A DNA stretch of 64,000 nt from Photobacterium proteolyticum (GCF_001939735.1 NZ_MJIL01000069.1:1-64000); one strand, 5' to 3'. Numbered from the stretch's first letter, positions 49,819-60,937 are shown. Notes: generated by a model not told the origin, from the sequence alone. A program made the numbers and translations.

Positions 49819-50246
49819 CCATTCGATAACTCCCGCCTTTTTTAATATTGTTTCTTACCCGGCTCATTATTCAACAAGTCGCATCTGCAACACGATCTCG
49901 CTCTTACTCTTGATGTAAACACCTTGTTTATTTCGATATGCCAAGGCAAAGTAACGAAAATTTCTGAATATTTGGTTTTTCACAAAATGATTAACCATGA
50001 TATCGAGAATTAGCGGGCTTAATGGCCTGCTTTGTTATGTTACAGCCGATAACTCCCTTGCAATACAAGACTATGCCCCCATAACTTCTCTAGGTGTGGT
50101 AACAGTGATGTCATCATTTTGTTGCCTGAGCACGAAACAGAAGTTGGGGCTGAGTCGGTTTTCAGAGTCGGCTATACCCTATAATTGGTATTCATTGAGC
50201 AGTGGCCCGATCATTGCGGTGAATAGCAGAACTCAAGGAGTAATTC
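49819..50246. other. Non-coding region between iscX and pepB
   Basis: 428 bases with no supportable gene. An open frame at 49997-50293 overlaps pepB and has no recognisable features. A TATAAT at 50180-50185 is a possible -10 for pepB, but its -35 is weak. I see no clear terminator for the isc operon. Confidence 0.5.
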
Positions 50247-51536
50247 ATGTCTGCCAATATGTTCGTATTTTTATCCCAGGAAGTTGCCGATGAGAAGTGG
50301 GGCAAAAATGCACTTGTGACCTTTGAAGCCAAAGGGGCAATGGTTCATTTGACGGCTGAGAACCCGTTGGCCGCGATTCAGCGCGCAGGACGGAAGCTGG
50401 ATGCACAGGGTATCAAGCAGGTTACGTTGGCAGGGGATGAATGGGATCTGGAGAGTATCTGGGCATTTATTCAGGGGCACCGCAATGCCAAGTCGGGCAA
50501 CGAAGTGGTATGGAGCGGACTGGGCGAGGAAGAAGAGGCTGAGCTTCAGGCTCGCCTGACTGCGACTAACTGGGTACGTGAAATTATCAACCAGCCGGCT
50601 GAAATTGTCCGCCCTTCACAACTTGCCGCGCGTGCGGGTGAATTTATCAAGTCACTGGCGCCGGAGCATGTGACCTACAAAATCATCAAGGGCAATGATT
50701 TGCTCGACGAGGGGTGGAACGGTATCCATACCGTGGGCCGCGGCTCCGAGCGCTCTTCGGCGATGCTGCGCCTCGACTATAATCCGACAGGTGATGCCGA
50801 TGCGCCGGTACACACTTGCCTGGTGGGTAAAGGGATTACTTTTGACTCTGGCGGCTACAGCCTGAAACCATCTGGCGGTATGACGGCGATGAAGGCCGAT
50901 ATGGGCGGCTCTGCCATGGTAACCGGCGGTTTGGCACTGGCGATTGCCCGCGGCACCCAAAAACGTATTAAGCTAATTCTGTGCTGTGCCGAGAACATGG
51001 TATCTGGCCGAGCCTTCAAGCTAGGCGATATTATTACTTACAAGAACGGTAAAACGGTAGAGATCCTCAATACCGATGCCGAAGGGCGACTGGTACTGGC
51101 TGACGGCCTGATTTATGCCAGCTCGCAGAACCCTGAAGTGATCATTGACTGTGCGACCCTGACCGGGTCGGCGAAAAATGCGCTGGGTAACGACTATCAT
51201 GCATTGTTCAGCTTTGACCACGATTTGGCCCAGCGTGCCTTGATGGCAGCCAGTGATGAGCTGGAAGGGCTATGGCCGCTGCCGCTGGCCGATCATCACC
51301 GTGCCATGATGCCATCGAACTTTGCTGATTTGTCGAATGTGTCGATGGGGGATTTCCTGCCGGGTGCAAGCACCGCGGCCGCATTCCTGTCGTATTTTGT
51401 TGAAGATTACAAAAACGGCTGGATGCACATTGATGCCAGCGGTACATACCGCAAAACGGCCAATGACAAGTGGGGGGCTGGTGCCACAGGCATGGGCGTA
51501 CGCACTCTGGCAAACATCCTCAGCGACGAAGAATAA
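50247..51536 (+). CDS. pepB: Aminopeptidase PepB, first copy
   Basis: M17 leucyl-type aminopeptidase, 429 aa (E. coli PepB 427). Two-metal and catalytic motifs are intact: [27 protein letters not shown] and [20 protein letters not shown] before the ATG. Cleaves N-terminal residues from peptides; PepB-type enzymes also act on Cys-Gly. A paralogue follows directly. This copy is in the isc-to-ndk position seen in relatives. Confidence 0.95.
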   Translation: MSANMFVFLSQEVADEKWGKNALVTFEAKGAMVHLTAENPLAAIQRAGRKLDAQGIKQVTLAGDEWDLESIWAFIQGHRNAKSGNEVVWSGLGEEEEAELQARLTATNWVREIINQPAEIVRPSQLAARAGEFIKSLAPEHVTYKIIKGNDLLDEGWNGIHTVGRGSERSSAMLRLDYNPTGDADAPVHTCLVGKGITFDSGGYSLKPSGGMTAMKADMGGSAMVTGGLALAIARGTQKRIKLILCCAENMVSGRAFKLGDIITYKNGKTVEILNTDAEGRLVLADGLIYASSQNPEVIIDCATLTGSAKNALGNDYHALFSFDHDLAQRALMAASDELEGLWPLPLADHHRAMMPSNFADLSNVSMGDFLPGASTAAAFLSYFVEDYKNGWMHIDASGTYRKTANDKWGAGATGMGVRTLANILSDEE

Positions 51537-51566
51537 GCCATAGCGTCGTTACATTAACTTGTTGGC

Positions 51567-51599
51567 AAATCACCGCTACGAAGCTCGTGGCGGTGATTT
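51567..51599 (+). terminator. Hairpin between the two pepB genes
   Basis: AAATCACCGC / GCGGTGATTT, 10-bp arms, with ACGA/TCGT pairing inside. Followed by GTTACTT, so a weak terminator or processing site. Confidence 0.5.
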
Positions 51600-51624
51600 G
51601 TTACTTATAACGGAAAGAGAGTTT

Positions 51625-52902
51625 ATGTTAAGGATTTCACTTTCGGCAGAGCCAAGCGCAGGAGCGTGGGGCGAGAAAGCGCTGCTGTCGTATCAAGAAG
51701 GTGGTGCCGTGATCCACTATAGCGGCGACTACCCGCTACGTCGTATTCAGCAGGCCGCTCGCCAGTTGCAATCCCAGGGAGCCACCCAAGCTAGCCTTGA
51801 AGGTGATGGCTGGAGCTACGAGCGCCAATGGGCCTTCTATTGCGGTTTTGCCGCCACGATGAAGCCTGTAGAGCTGAAGTGGGCATCCATTGACGAAGAC
51901 GAGCTTGAGTTGCTCAATGCCCGTCGCCAATGTAGCGACTGGGTGCGCCAGGTGGTTAATGCGACCCCGGAAGATATGTACCCGGAAAAATTGGCCGCGG
52001 ATGCGGTTGAGTTTCTTACTTCCATTGCCGGAGACAAAATCAGCCATGAACTGCTGGTTGGCGAGCAGCTACTGGAGCATGGCTGGATTGGAACTCACAG
52101 CGTCGGCCGTGCCAGCAGCCGTCCGCCGGTGATGCTGACGCTGGACTTCAACCCGACAAGCGATCCTGATGCGCCGGTTGCAGCGTGTCTGGTGGGCAAG
52201 GGGATCACTTTTGATTCTGGCGGCTACAGCCTGAAATCAAGTGCCGGCATGGTGACCATGAAGTGCGATATGGGCGGTGCAGCTACCGTCACAGCGGCAC
52301 TCGGTTACGCGATTGAGCAAGGTTTGCGTCAACGTGTGAGGTTGATCCTGTGTTGCGCAGAAAACATGGTCGCGGGTAACGCCTATAAGCTGGGGGATGT
52401 GTTAACGTACAAGAATGGGCTGACCGTAGAAGTGGTCAATACCGATGCTGAAGGACGTTTGGTATTGGCCGACGGGTTGATAGCAGCCAGCGAGACCAAG
52501 GCGCCGCTGATTATCGATGCCGCAACACTTACCGGTGCGGCGATGATGGCAGTCGGAACCGATTACAATGCCTTGTTCGGTCTTGATAAGGACTTGTTGC
52601 AACATGCGCAGCAGTTGTCAGAGCTAGTTAGCGAACCGGCCTGGCCACTTCCGCTGGAAAAGTGGCACCAGGCAAACTGCCCGTCCTACTATGCCGATAC
52701 GGCCAACAGCCGGGCACAGAAGGGCGGCGGGATGGGAGGGGCATCGAATGCTGCCGCCTTCCTGTCACGTTTTGTTGATACCGATTCAAGCCGCTGGATC
52801 CATTTTGATCTGGCTGCGTGTTTCCGGGATAGCGCAGATAGTCGCTGGGCGGCCGGAGCAACCGGTCTCGGGGTTGCTAACATTGCAGCCTTGCTGCTAT
52901 AG
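51625..52902 (+). CDS. PepB-family aminopeptidase, second copy
   Basis: 425 aa paralogue of the preceding PepB. The same catalytic blocks are intact ([41 protein letters not shown]), but the N-terminal domain and loops have diverged (for example [20 protein letters not shown] for [19 protein letters not shown]). Both are therefore likely active. The start ATG 51625 aligns with copy 1; the frame is open from 51559. Followed by ndk after 83 bases. Substrate preference probably differs. Confidence 0.92.
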   Translation: MLRISLSAEPSAGAWGEKALLSYQEGGAVIHYSGDYPLRRIQQAARQLQSQGATQASLEGDGWSYERQWAFYCGFAATMKPVELKWASIDEDELELLNARRQCSDWVRQVVNATPEDMYPEKLAADAVEFLTSIAGDKISHELLVGEQLLEHGWIGTHSVGRASSRPPVMLTLDFNPTSDPDAPVAACLVGKGITFDSGGYSLKSSAGMVTMKCDMGGAATVTAALGYAIEQGLRQRVRLILCCAENMVAGNAYKLGDVLTYKNGLTVEVVNTDAEGRLVLADGLIAASETKAPLIIDAATLTGAAMMAVGTDYNALFGLDKDLLQHAQQLSELVSEPAWPLPLEKWHQANCPSYYADTANSRAQKGGGMGGASNAAAFLSRFVDTDSSRWIHFDLAACFRDSADSRWAAGATGLGVANIAALLL

Positions 52903-52985
52903 CGGTATTGTGAAGGGGGAGTTGTTCGTGTCTCCCCCCAAGATTCACGTCACATTGATGAACAGATTCAAAAGGAAGAATAATA

Positions 52986-53414
52986 ATGACAATTGAAAGA
53001 ACGTTTTCCATCGTTAAGCCTGATGCGGTAAAGCGTAACTTGATTGGGGCGATTTATCAGCGCTTTGAGAATGCCGGGTTGAAAATTGTTGCTGCCAAGA
53101 TGGTGCGTCTCAATGCAGAAAAAGCGCAAGGTTTTTATGCCGAGCATGAAGGCAAGCCTTTCTTTGATGATTTAGTCGCATTTATGACATCAGGTCCTGT
53201 GCTGGTACAGGTACTGGAAGGAGAAGATGCGATTGTGCGTTACCGTGAGCTAATGGGTAAGACCAACCCGGATGAAGCTGCATGCGGGACAATCCGTTCT
53301 GACTTTGCTCTTAGCCTGCGTCATAACTCAGTCCATGGCTCAGATAGCCCTGAATCCGCCGCGCGCGAAATTGCTTATTTCTTTGCCGAGGATGAAATTT
53401 GTCCTCGTGATTAA
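52986..53414 (+). CDS. ndk: Nucleoside diphosphate kinase
   Basis: 142 aa (E. coli 143). Balances NTP pools by phosphate transfer through His in [25 protein letters not shown] at the N-terminus is the family signature. GGAAG precedes the ATG. Ends at a strong terminator. Confidence 0.97.
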   Translation: MTIERTFSIVKPDAVKRNLIGAIYQRFENAGLKIVAAKMVRLNAEKAQGFYAEHEGKPFFDDLVAFMTSGPVLVQVLEGEDAIVRYRELMGKTNPDEAACGTIRSDFALSLRHNSVHGSDSPESAAREIAYFFAEDEICPRD

Positions 53415-53450
53415 TATACGCGGTTAAATTTTAATCAAAACAGATTATTA

Positions 53451-53483
53451 ACGGGAAGCCTAGGCTTCCCGTTTGTGTTTTTG
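53451..53483 (+). terminator. Terminator after ndk
   Basis: ACGGGAAGCC / GGCTTCCCGT, perfect 10-bp stem with TA loop, then TTGTGTTTTTG. Confidence 0.88.
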
Positions 53484-53649
53484 TCCCCTAAGTTGACGCG
53501 GTTGCTAGAATATCCTTATAGGTAACAAGTGGAAACCATGTGACAAAGGCTGTACAATTTCGCGCCTTGAATTGTCCTGTTACATGCAACCTCCCTACTT
53601 TAGGTTGCCAAGGCGCAGAATCAGTCATTTTTTAGTGAGGCAACAACCG

Positions 53650-54771
53650 ATGACAACAGTCAAAACTAATCTGCTGGATTTCGATCGCAAGGGTCTGCGT
53701 AAGTATTTCGCCGACGAGCTTGGTGAAAAACCATTCCGTGCTGATCAGATCATGAAGTGGATCTACCATTTCGGTTGTGACGACTTCGATCAAATGACAA
53801 ACATCAACAAGAAGCTGCGCGAAAAGCTAAAGCGTGTCGCTGAAATCCGTGCGCCATATGTCTCTGAGGCCCAGCACTCGTCTGACGGTACAATTAAGTG
53901 GGCGATGCGTGTGGGTGATCAGGATGTCGAAACGGTTTATATTCCGGACGAAGACCGTGCAACGCTGTGCGTTTCTTCTCAGGTAGGCTGTGCCCTGGAA
54001 TGTAAGTTCTGCTCAACGGCGCAGCAAGGCTTTAACCGTAACCTGCGTGTGTCAGAAATTATTGGCCAGGTTTGGCGTGCGGCCAAAGAGATCGGGGTCG
54101 AGAAGGAAACCGGTCGCCGTCCAATTACCAACGTCGTTATGATGGGGATGGGCGAGCCGCTACTGAATATGAAGAACCTGATCCCGGCATTGGAAATCAT
54201 GCTCGATGACCTGGGCTTTGGTTTGTCCAAGCGTCGCGTAACAGTATCGACATCCGGTGTTGTTTCTGGTCTTGATCAGATGACGGGTAACATTGATGTG
54301 GCACTGGCCATTTCGCTGCACGCTCCGACTGATGAGCTGCGCTCGGAAATCATGCCGGTTAATGATCGTTGGAACATCGAGACGTTTCTTGAGTCGGTGC
54401 GTCGTTATGTTGATTCAACGAATGCAAACCGTGGCCGTGTCACCGTTGAATATGTGCTGTTGGATCATGTCAATGACGATATGGACCACGCGCGTCAGCT
54501 GGCCGAAACACTGAAAGACACCCCGGCGAAAATTAACCTGATCCCGTTCAACCCGTACCCGGGCTCGCCATACAAGAAACCAAGCAACTCGCGTATTGAT
54601 CGCTTCATGAAAACCCTTATGGAGTATGACTTTACCGTGACCGTACGTAAAACCCGCGGCGATGATATCGACGCGGCATGCGGACAATTGGTTGGTGATG
54701 TGATTGACCGCACGAAACGAACAAAAGTCAAGCAACAAAATGGTGAACAAATCCCTGTAAAAGCAGTCTAA
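53650..54771 (+). CDS. rlmN: 23S rRNA/tRNA adenine-C2 methyltransferase RlmN
   Basis: Radical-SAM enzyme that makes m2A at A2503 of 23S rRNA and A37 of some tRNAs. 373 aa from ATG 53650. Radical-SAM cysteines C114, C118 and C121 in [12 protein letters not shown]344 (AACGQL) is the methyl-carrying Cys used in the reaction. The open frame back to 53572 is not conserved. Leads rlmN-pilW-rodZ-ispG. Confidence 0.96.
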   Translation: MTTVKTNLLDFDRKGLRKYFADELGEKPFRADQIMKWIYHFGCDDFDQMTNINKKLREKLKRVAEIRAPYVSEAQHSSDGTIKWAMRVGDQDVETVYIPDEDRATLCVSSQVGCALECKFCSTAQQGFNRNLRVSEIIGQVWRAAKEIGVEKETGRRPITNVVMMGMGEPLLNMKNLIPALEIMLDDLGFGLSKRRVTVSTSGVVSGLDQMTGNIDVALAISLHAPTDELRSEIMPVNDRWNIETFLESVRRYVDSTNANRGRVTVEYVLLDHVNDDMDHARQLAETLKDTPAKINLIPFNPYPGSPYKKPSNSRIDRFMKTLMEYDFTVTVRKTRGDDIDAACGQLVGDVIDRTKRTKVKQQNGEQIPVKAV

Positions 54772-54847
54772 TTGCAAAGGCCGATACCCGGTGGCTACTC
54801 GCTCGCCTCGCGTATCGGTGCAACATGGACGTTAGCTTGGGGAAAAT

Positions 54848-55603
54848 ATGGTACGGTGGACGATGTCCCCTCTATTGTGTAGCTTGTTAATAGGCTGTGT
54901 CACAGTCGATGAAGCCGGCAATAGAAATGAGATAGATAAAATTGAAGTGTCTGAGGCCAGGATCTCTCTTGGCCTTAGCTATCTGGAATCTGGGCAATGG
55001 CAGCGTGCTCGTGATAACCTTGAGCTGGCGCTTGACTACGCGCCGCGGTATTATCGGGCACAAAATGCAATGGCCTATTATTATCAGCAAGTTGATGAAC
55101 CGGCTGCCGCTGAGAAAATGTATAAGCAGGCACTGCGTGATTCGCCGAAAAATGGCGATGTACTGAATAACTATGGTGTATTCTTGTGTAGTCAGCAGCG
55201 TTACGATGACGCTATCGCTGTCTTTGAGAAAGCCATCGAACAACCTAATTACTACCAAACTTCGGCCAGTTATGAAAATGCCGCTTTTTGCAGTCTTAAA
55301 GGCGGCGATAAACTGCAAGCCAAAGGGTACTTTGAAAAGGCTCTGGCTTATGAGCCTTTTCAACCGAAATCAATGTTACAGCTGGCGCAGCTTGAAATAG
55401 ACTCCCACAATTTGAATGATGCGCGCGCCATGCTTTTTAAATTTAATAAGAGGTATGGGTACAATGCAGACAGCCTGTTGCTGCTGCTTCAGCTTGAAAG
55501 TGAGGCCGGACGCTTAACTTATGTCGAGAAGTATGCCAGTCTGCTCAAAGAGCACTACCCAAACTCACAGCAATATCAAAAATATCTAGCCAATGAATAC
55601 TGA
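54848..55603 (+). CDS. pilW: Type IV pilus biogenesis lipoprotein PilW/PilF
   Basis: 251 aa TPR lipoprotein. Lipobox LLIGC (C17). TPR units span about 35-245 (SLGLSYLESGQWQRARDNLELAL, NNYGVFLCSQQRYDDAIAVF, AKGYFEKALAYEPF). It is the pilotin that places the PilQ secretin in the outer membrane. Its end overlaps rodZ by 11 bases. Confidence 0.92.
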   Translation: MVRWTMSPLLCSLLIGCVTVDEAGNRNEIDKIEVSEARISLGLSYLESGQWQRARDNLELALDYAPRYYRAQNAMAYYYQQVDEPAAAEKMYKQALRDSPKNGDVLNNYGVFLCSQQRYDDAIAVFEKAIEQPNYYQTSASYENAAFCSLKGGDKLQAKGYFEKALAYEPFQPKSMLQLAQLEIDSHNLNDARAMLFKFNKRYGYNADSLLLLLQLESEAGRLTYVEKYASLLKEHYPNSQQYQKYLANEY

Positions 55604-56576
55604 ACAGAACGAAGATCTATCAACAGAAGAAGTCATTCGTCCGGGGGATATGCTACGTCAGGCTCGTGAACAGCTTGGCTATTCACAGAAGGATATTGCC
55701 AACCGGTTGAGGCTTCGCCTCTCGGTGATCAATGACATCGAAGACAATAATTTTGAACAGTCACAGCTTGCCACGTTCACGCGTGGCTATGTTCGCTCCT
55801 ACGCCAAGTTTGTCGGACTGGATGAAGCCGACGTGCTGGCCAAGCTTGATCAGCACGGCCATGCTCAGCACCAAGACCATGAGATGCAGAGCTTTTCCCG
55901 TCGCACCAAACGGGAAGCCCATGATAACCGTATCATGCGCCTGACCTGGGCGCTGGCGATTATCTTTGTCGGTCTGACCGGCATCTGGTGGTGGCAGAGC
56001 TTACAGATGGAGCAAGAGACAGAGGCACTGAACCTTGCCGAACAACAGGGGCAGCCGCTGGATGAATCCCTTGCCAGTGCAAACTCATCGGCAATCAGCA
56101 ATGCCGAGCTGTCTTCCGCCGATATTAGTGTCGCGGCAGAAGGGGCAGTTATCGAGACGATAGAGCCTGTTGACACGGTTGTCGTGAATGAATCCGTAGA
56201 GCCGATAACCAGTTTTGATGATAGCTTCAGCAACGAACCCGAGGCGAACAATGTTGAAGAAACCGACAGCGCAGATAGCCTGGCTTCACTTCAAACGCCC
56301 GAGACAACAGCAGAAGATGCTGAAGTGGCGGTTGTTGAGTCAGATTTGATCCTGACATTCAGTGCCGATTGCTGGGTCGATATCCGTGATGCCAACGGCA
56401 AGCGACTCGATACCGGCATCAAGAAGTCGGGTGATGTGCTGAATTTAGATGGCCCAGCGCCATTTAAACTGGTGCTAGGTGCGCCGGGTGCTGTTAAAAT
56501 AAGCTACAAAGGTGAGCCGGTGGATCTAAGCAAGTACCCGGTTGGTAAAGTAGCCCGATTGAAGCTGCCGCAGTAA
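55593..56576 (+). CDS. rodZ: Cytoskeleton protein RodZ
   Basis: 327 aa. Xre-type helix-turn-helix at about 18-75 ([21 protein letters not shown]) that binds MreB, membrane segment at about 117-135, a long acidic linker (about 140-245, rich in Glu, Asp, Ala and Ser) and a C-terminal beta domain ([22 protein letters not shown]). Needed for rod shape. Overlaps the end of pilW, so translation is probably coupled. Confidence 0.94.
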   Translation: MNTEQNEDLSTEEVIRPGDMLRQAREQLGYSQKDIANRLRLRLSVINDIEDNNFEQSQLATFTRGYVRSYAKFVGLDEADVLAKLDQHGHAQHQDHEMQSFSRRTKREAHDNRIMRLTWALAIIFVGLTGIWWWQSLQMEQETEALNLAEQQGQPLDESLASANSSAISNAELSSADISVAAEGAVIETIEPVDTVVVNESVEPITSFDDSFSNEPEANNVEETDSADSLASLQTPETTAEDAEVAVVESDLILTFSADCWVDIRDANGKRLDTGIKKSGDVLNLDGPAPFKLVLGAPGAVKISYKGEPVDLSKYPVGKVARLKLPQ

Positions 56577-56590
56577 ACAGAGTAAATGTA

Positions 56591-57706
56591 ATGCATAACG
56601 AATCTCCAATTAAACGTCGTCAGTCAACCCGGATTTATGTCGGGGATGTCCCAATTGGTGATGGCGCCCCAATAGCTGTTCAGTCGATGACCAACACGCG
56701 TACGACTGATGTTGAAGCCACTGTTGCGCAGATCAAATCCCTGGAAAACGTTGGTGCGGACATCGTCCGTGTTTCGGTGCCGACCATGGATGCTGCCGAA
56801 GCATTCAAGCAGATCAAACAGCAGGTTAATATCCCGCTGGTCGCCGATATCCATTTTGACTACCGTATCGCCCTGAAAGTGGCGGAATATGGAGTTGATT
56901 GTCTTCGTATTAACCCGGGCAATATCGGTCGTGAAGACCGTATCCGTGCCGTGGTTGACTGTGCACGCGATAAGAACATTCCGATCCGTATCGGGATCAA
57001 TGGCGGTTCGCTGGAAAAAGACATCCAGCAGAAATACGGAGAGCCGACGCCGGATGCCCTGGTGGAATCGGCGATGCGCCATGTCGATATTCTTGATCGC
57101 ATGAACTTTGACCAGTTCAAGGTTAGCGTCAAGGCCTCGGATGTTTTCCTGGCCGTTGAATCCTACCGTAAGCTGGCGGCACAAATTAAGCAGCCGCTGC
57201 ACCTGGGGATCACCGAAGCCGGTGGCCTGCGTGCCGGGTCAGTGAAGTCTGCGGTTGGCCTGGGTATGCTGCTGTCCGAGGGCATCGGTGATACATTGCG
57301 TGTCTCACTGGCTGCCGATCCGGTTGAAGAGATCAAGGTCGGTTTTGATATCCTCAAGTCTTTGCGCATTCGCTCTCGCGGCATCAACTTTATTGCCTGT
57401 CCGACCTGCTCGCGCCAGGAGTTCGATGTGATCGGCACCGTGAACGAGCTGGAGCAGCGCCTGGAAGATATTACGATTCCAATGGATGTCTCTGTCATTG
57501 GCTGTGTGGTTAACGGCCCGGGCGAAGCCGAGGTCTCGCACCTGGGTATTGCCGGCGGTAACCGCAAGAGCGCCTTCTATGATGACGGTGTTCGTCAGAA
57601 AGAGCGTTTTGACAACGACAACGTGATTGATCAGCTAGAGACTAAGATCCGTGCAAAAGCATCAATGCTAGATGTCAACAATCGCATTGATGTAGAAGAA
57701 AAATAG
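56591..57706 (+). CDS. ispG: 4-hydroxy-3-methylbut-2-enyl-diphosphate synthase IspG
   Basis: Fe-S enzyme of the MEP isoprenoid pathway. 371 aa (E. coli 372). Cluster ligands C270, C273 and C305 with E312, all at E. coli positions ([10 protein letters not shown] and [11 protein letters not shown]). Follows rodZ by 14 bases. Its need for an Fe-S cluster ties it to the isc operon nearby. Confidence 0.97.
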   Translation: MHNESPIKRRQSTRIYVGDVPIGDGAPIAVQSMTNTRTTDVEATVAQIKSLENVGADIVRVSVPTMDAAEAFKQIKQQVNIPLVADIHFDYRIALKVAEYGVDCLRINPGNIGREDRIRAVVDCARDKNIPIRIGINGGSLEKDIQQKYGEPTPDALVESAMRHVDILDRMNFDQFKVSVKASDVFLAVESYRKLAAQIKQPLHLGITEAGGLRAGSVKSAVGLGMLLSEGIGDTLRVSLAADPVEEIKVGFDILKSLRIRSRGINFIACPTCSRQEFDVIGTVNELEQRLEDITIPMDVSVIGCVVNGPGEAEVSHLGIAGGNRKSAFYDDGVRQKERFDNDNVIDQLETKIRAKASMLDVNNRIDVEEK

Positions 57707-57718
57707 CGAAATATGCCC

Positions 57719-57750
57719 GAACCACGCCCTGAAAACTCAGGGCGTGGTTC
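57719..57750 (+). terminator. Strong hairpin after ispG
   Basis: GAACCACGCCCTGA / TCAGGGCGTGGTTC, perfect 14-bp stem, AAAC loop. The T run after it is weak (ACTATTTCT), so partial read-through to hisS is possible. Confidence 0.65.
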
Positions 57751-57810
57751 ACTATTTCTGCAAGAACCTATATATTCGATTCAATTCCCCATCGGTTAAC
57801 GAGAATAAAC

Positions 57811-59079
57811 GTGGCGAAACAAATTCAAGCAATTCGAGGCATGAACGACTGCCTACCAACACAATCACCGCTTTGGCACAAAGTGGAAAATACCATTAAG
57901 CAAGTAGTTAGCGCATACGGCTATAATGAAATCCGTATGCCAATCGTTGAGTCTACGCATTTGTTCAAGCGTGCTATCGGTGAAGTAACGGATGTCGTCG
58001 AGAAGGAAATGTACACCTTTGACGATCGTAACGGTGACAGCCTGACCCTGCGTCCGGAAGGTACTGCTGGTTGCGTACGTGCCGGGATCCAGAATGGTCT
58101 GCTGTACAACCAGGAACAGCGCCTGTGGTATACGGGTCCTATGTTCCGCCACGAACGTCCGCAGAAAGGCCGCTACCGTCAGTTCCACCAGTTTGGTGTC
58201 GAAGTCTTCGGTCTTAACGGCCCGGATGTTGATGCCGAGCTGATTATGATGATGGCACGCTTCTGGCGCGAGCTGGGTATTTTTGAGCATGTGCGCCTGG
58301 AGCTGAACTCGATTGGTTCTCTGGAAGCGCGTGCAAGCTACCGTACTGCCTTGGTGGCGTTCCTTGAGCAGCATATGGATGTGTTGGATGATGACTGCAA
58401 GCGCCGTTTGCACAGCAATCCACTTCGTATTCTTGATACCAAGAACCCTGCGGTGCAGGAAATTTTGGTTGATGCACCTAAACTGTCTGAGTACTTAGAT
58501 GAAGAATCTAAGCAACATTTTGCTGGTTTATGTGAACTATTAGACGCTGCTGGTATCGAATATCAAGTAAATGAACGTCTTGTACGTGGTTTGGATTATT
58601 ATAACCGCACTGTTTTTGAGTGGATCACCGAAAGCCTGGGTGCCCAGGGCACCGTATGTGCTGGTGGTCGTTACGACGGTCTGGTTGAGCAGCTAGGCGG
58701 CAAAGCTACCCCGGCGGTTGGCTTTGCGATGGGTCTGGAGCGTCTGGTCCTGATGATGGAGACGCTGGAGCTGACAGACGTACGTCGTCCGGTAGATGTC
58801 TACATGGTGACAGCCGGCGAAGGGACTATGCTGGCCGGGATGAAACTGGCCGAGAAACTTCGCGAGGATGTACCGGGCCTGCGTGTAATGAACCACTTCG
58901 GTGGTGGCAATTTCAAGAAACAGTTTAAACGTGCCGACAATGTTGGCGCTGCTATTGCGCTTGTTCTTGGTGAGAACGAGATTGCCGAGAACACGGTGGT
59001 TGTGAAAGACCTGCGTGGTGGCGAGCAAACGACCATGGCACAGGACGACGTAGCAGCGAAGCTTGCAGAATTGATTTAA
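57811..59079 (+). CDS. hisS: Histidyl-tRNA synthetase
   Basis: Class II synthetase, 422 aa (E. coli 424). Motif 2 [20 protein letters not shown], histidine motifs [14 protein letters not shown] and AGGRYDGL, motif 3 [10 protein letters not shown]-terminal anticodon-binding domain. GTG start at 57811. A roughly 120-base AT-rich patch (58489-58608) interrupts otherwise GC-richer codon use and covers the [11 protein letters not shown] motif. Leads hisS-yfgM-bamB. Confidence 0.97.
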   Translation: MAKQIQAIRGMNDCLPTQSPLWHKVENTIKQVVSAYGYNEIRMPIVESTHLFKRAIGEVTDVVEKEMYTFDDRNGDSLTLRPEGTAGCVRAGIQNGLLYNQEQRLWYTGPMFRHERPQKGRYRQFHQFGVEVFGLNGPDVDAELIMMMARFWRELGIFEHVRLELNSIGSLEARASYRTALVAFLEQHMDVLDDDCKRRLHSNPLRILDTKNPAVQEILVDAPKLSEYLDEESKQHFAGLCELLDAAGIEYQVNERLVRGLDYYNRTVFEWITESLGAQGTVCAGGRYDGLVEQLGGKATPAVGFAMGLERLVLMMETLELTDVRRPVDVYMVTAGEGTMLAGMKLAEKLREDVPGLRVMNHFGGGNFKKQFKRADNVGAAIALVLGENEIAENTVVVKDLRGGEQTTMAQDDVAAKLAELI

Positions 59080-59092
59080 GAGAGGACAGGAA

Positions 59093-59704
59093 GTGGACGT
59101 CAACATCACAGAAGAGCAACAGGTTGAACAGATTAAGGCTTGGTGGAAAGAGAACGGTAAAGCCGTTGTTCTTGGCGCTGTGATTGGTCTGGGTGGCCTG
59201 TACGGCTGGCGTTATTACCAGGGTGAAGTACAGGCAGCCAAAGAGCAGGCATCCGATGCTTATACTCAGGTGATAAACCGTCTGGAAAGCGGCAGCGCTG
59301 ATGCTGTAGCGGATGTTCAGGCTTTCATCTCTGCCCATGAAAGCAGCCAGTATTCGGTACTGGCGGCATTGCAGCTGGCCAAGGCTCAGGTAACACAAGG
59401 TGAGCTGGATGCAGCTGCCGAGCAACTGAGCTGGGCAATTGGCAATACCCAGGACGCCGCAATCCTACCGATTGCGCAAACGCGTCTGGCACGTATCTAT
59501 GCTGAGCAGCAAAAGTTTGACCAGGCAATGGCGGAACTGGACAAGGTCACTGCCGAAAGCTGGCAGGCCAAGGTTGCTGAGCTGCGCGGTGATATGCTGT
59601 TGCAAAAAGGCGATGCAGTCGCAGCCCGTGAAGCATATGTTCAGGCTCAGCAGCTGGGTGCCTCGCCTGCGCTGAAGATCAAACTTGACGATCTGGCGCA
59701 GTAA
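59093..59704 (+). CDS. yfgM: YfgM family SecYEG-associated protein
   Basis: 203 aa. Cytoplasmic start, membrane segment at about 24-42 (AVVLGAVIGLGGLYGWRYY), periplasmic TPR-like helical repeats. In E. coli YfgM works with PpiD at the Sec translocon. GTG start with AGAGGACAGGAA upstream. 13 bases after hisS. Confidence 0.92.
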   Translation: MDVNITEEQQVEQIKAWWKENGKAVVLGAVIGLGGLYGWRYYQGEVQAAKEQASDAYTQVINRLESGSADAVADVQAFISAHESSQYSVLAALQLAKAQVTQGELDAAAEQLSWAIGNTQDAAILPIAQTRLARIYAEQQKFDQAMAELDKVTAESWQAKVAELRGDMLLQKGDAVAAREAYVQAQQLGASPALKIKLDDLAQ

Positions 59705-59715
59705 GGTTGATACGT

Positions 59716-60873
59716 ATGCAGAAGGTGTTGAAGCAAGCCGTATCCGTGGCACTGGCCGTTGGCATTCTTGCTGGCTGTGCCGGAGAAGAAGATACTATCC
59801 AGATGGCCCCGCTGCCGCAGGTTGACAGTGCTTTTTCTCCCCAGCAGAGCTGGTCTCAGACTGTGGGTGATGGCGTAGGGCATTACTTTTCCAAGTTGAG
59901 CCCGGCCGTGGGTTACGGCAAGATTTTTGTCGCTGACCGTAACGGTGTCGTCAAAGCGTTGGATCCGGAAACAGGCGAGACGCTCTGGGAACAGAATTTG
60001 GAAACCGAGGTCACTGCAAAGCTGGCCGGTGGAATTGCGCTATCGTACGGTAAGCTATTTATCGGTTCCGAGAATGCTGAGGTTATTGCCCTTGACGAGG
60101 AGACAGGCGAAGAAGCCTGGCGTACGACTGTCGAAGGCGAAGTGCTTGCCAAACCTCTTGTAGACGAAGGCCTGGTTGTCGTGAATACCAGCCGCGGTAT
60201 CCTGCAGGCGCTGGATGCCGATAGCGGTGAAGCCAAATGGCAGCTAAGCAGTGAAGTGCCGAATCTGACACTACGCGGTGACAGCTCGCCGGTTTCGATC
60301 TCTGGCGGTATTTTCTGGGGGCAGGCCAATGGTAGACTTGCCGGGGCATTGATGAACAATGGTCAGGTGTTATGGCAACAGTCTGTCGGCTCGCCAAAAG
60401 GCGGGACAGAGATTGATCGTCTGGTGGATGTGGACGCGACACCGGTGATTGCCGGCGAGCGCCTGTATGCAATTGGCTATAATGGCAGCTTGGTATCAAT
60501 CGAACTGCGTACTGGCCAGGCAGCCTGGAAGCGTAGTTACTCATCAGCCACAGACTTTGTTATTGATGGCAGTCAGCTATATTTAGTAACAGATAAAGAT
60601 CATGTGGTTGCTGTTGATATCCGCAGCGGCACCGAGTTGTGGCAGAACCAGTCTCTGGAGCACCGTTTGCTCAGTGCGCCGTCAGTCATTAATGGCTATG
60701 TCGTACTTGGAGACAGTGAAGGCTATCTGCACTGGCTCGATCCGGTTAGCGGTGACTTCGTGGCCCAGCAGGAAACGGATGGTAGCGGAATAGCGATTCC
60801 ACCTCAGCCGTTGAATGATGGTTATCTGCTAGTAACACGGGACGGCCGTATTAACAAAATGCAAATGCCGTAA
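59716..60873 (+). CDS. bamB: Outer membrane assembly lipoprotein BamB
   Basis: 385 aa. Lipobox ILAGC (C21). Eight-bladed propeller of PQQ-type repeats (ALDPETGETLWEQNL, ALDEETGEEAWRTTV, ALDADSGEAKWQL and others). Part of the BAM complex that inserts beta-barrels. ATG 59716 with AAGGTTG upstream; a TTG at 59707 would add three residues. Confidence 0.95.
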   Translation: MQKVLKQAVSVALAVGILAGCAGEEDTIQMAPLPQVDSAFSPQQSWSQTVGDGVGHYFSKLSPAVGYGKIFVADRNGVVKALDPETGETLWEQNLETEVTAKLAGGIALSYGKLFIGSENAEVIALDEETGEEAWRTTVEGEVLAKPLVDEGLVVVNTSRGILQALDADSGEAKWQLSSEVPNLTLRGDSSPVSISGGIFWGQANGRLAGALMNNGQVLWQQSVGSPKGGTEIDRLVDVDATPVIAGERLYAIGYNGSLVSIELRTGQAAWKRSYSSATDFVIDGSQLYLVTDKDHVVAVDIRSGTELWQNQSLEHRLLSAPSVINGYVVLGDSEGYLHWLDPVSGDFVAQQETDGSGIAIPPQPLNDGYLLVTRDGRINKMQMP

Positions 60874-60881
60874 ATTGTCGG

Positions 60882-60937
60882 TATAATGCGCCCGTATTAA
60901 ATTTGTCGGCTCCTGCTGTGTTATACAGTCAGGAGCC
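60882..60937 (+). other. Possible der promoter and leader hairpin
   Basis: TATAAT at 60882-60887 follows the bamB stop, with no good -35. GGCTCCTG / CAGGAGCC (60908-60937, with inner CTG/CAG pairing) forms a hairpin in the 181-base gap before der. It has no T run, so it may be a leader structure or a weak bamB terminator. Confidence 0.35.

Noticed and set aside
49997..50293. Open frame of 98 codons before pepB
   Set aside because: No family resemblance, no good ribosome site, and it overlaps the start of pepB in another frame.
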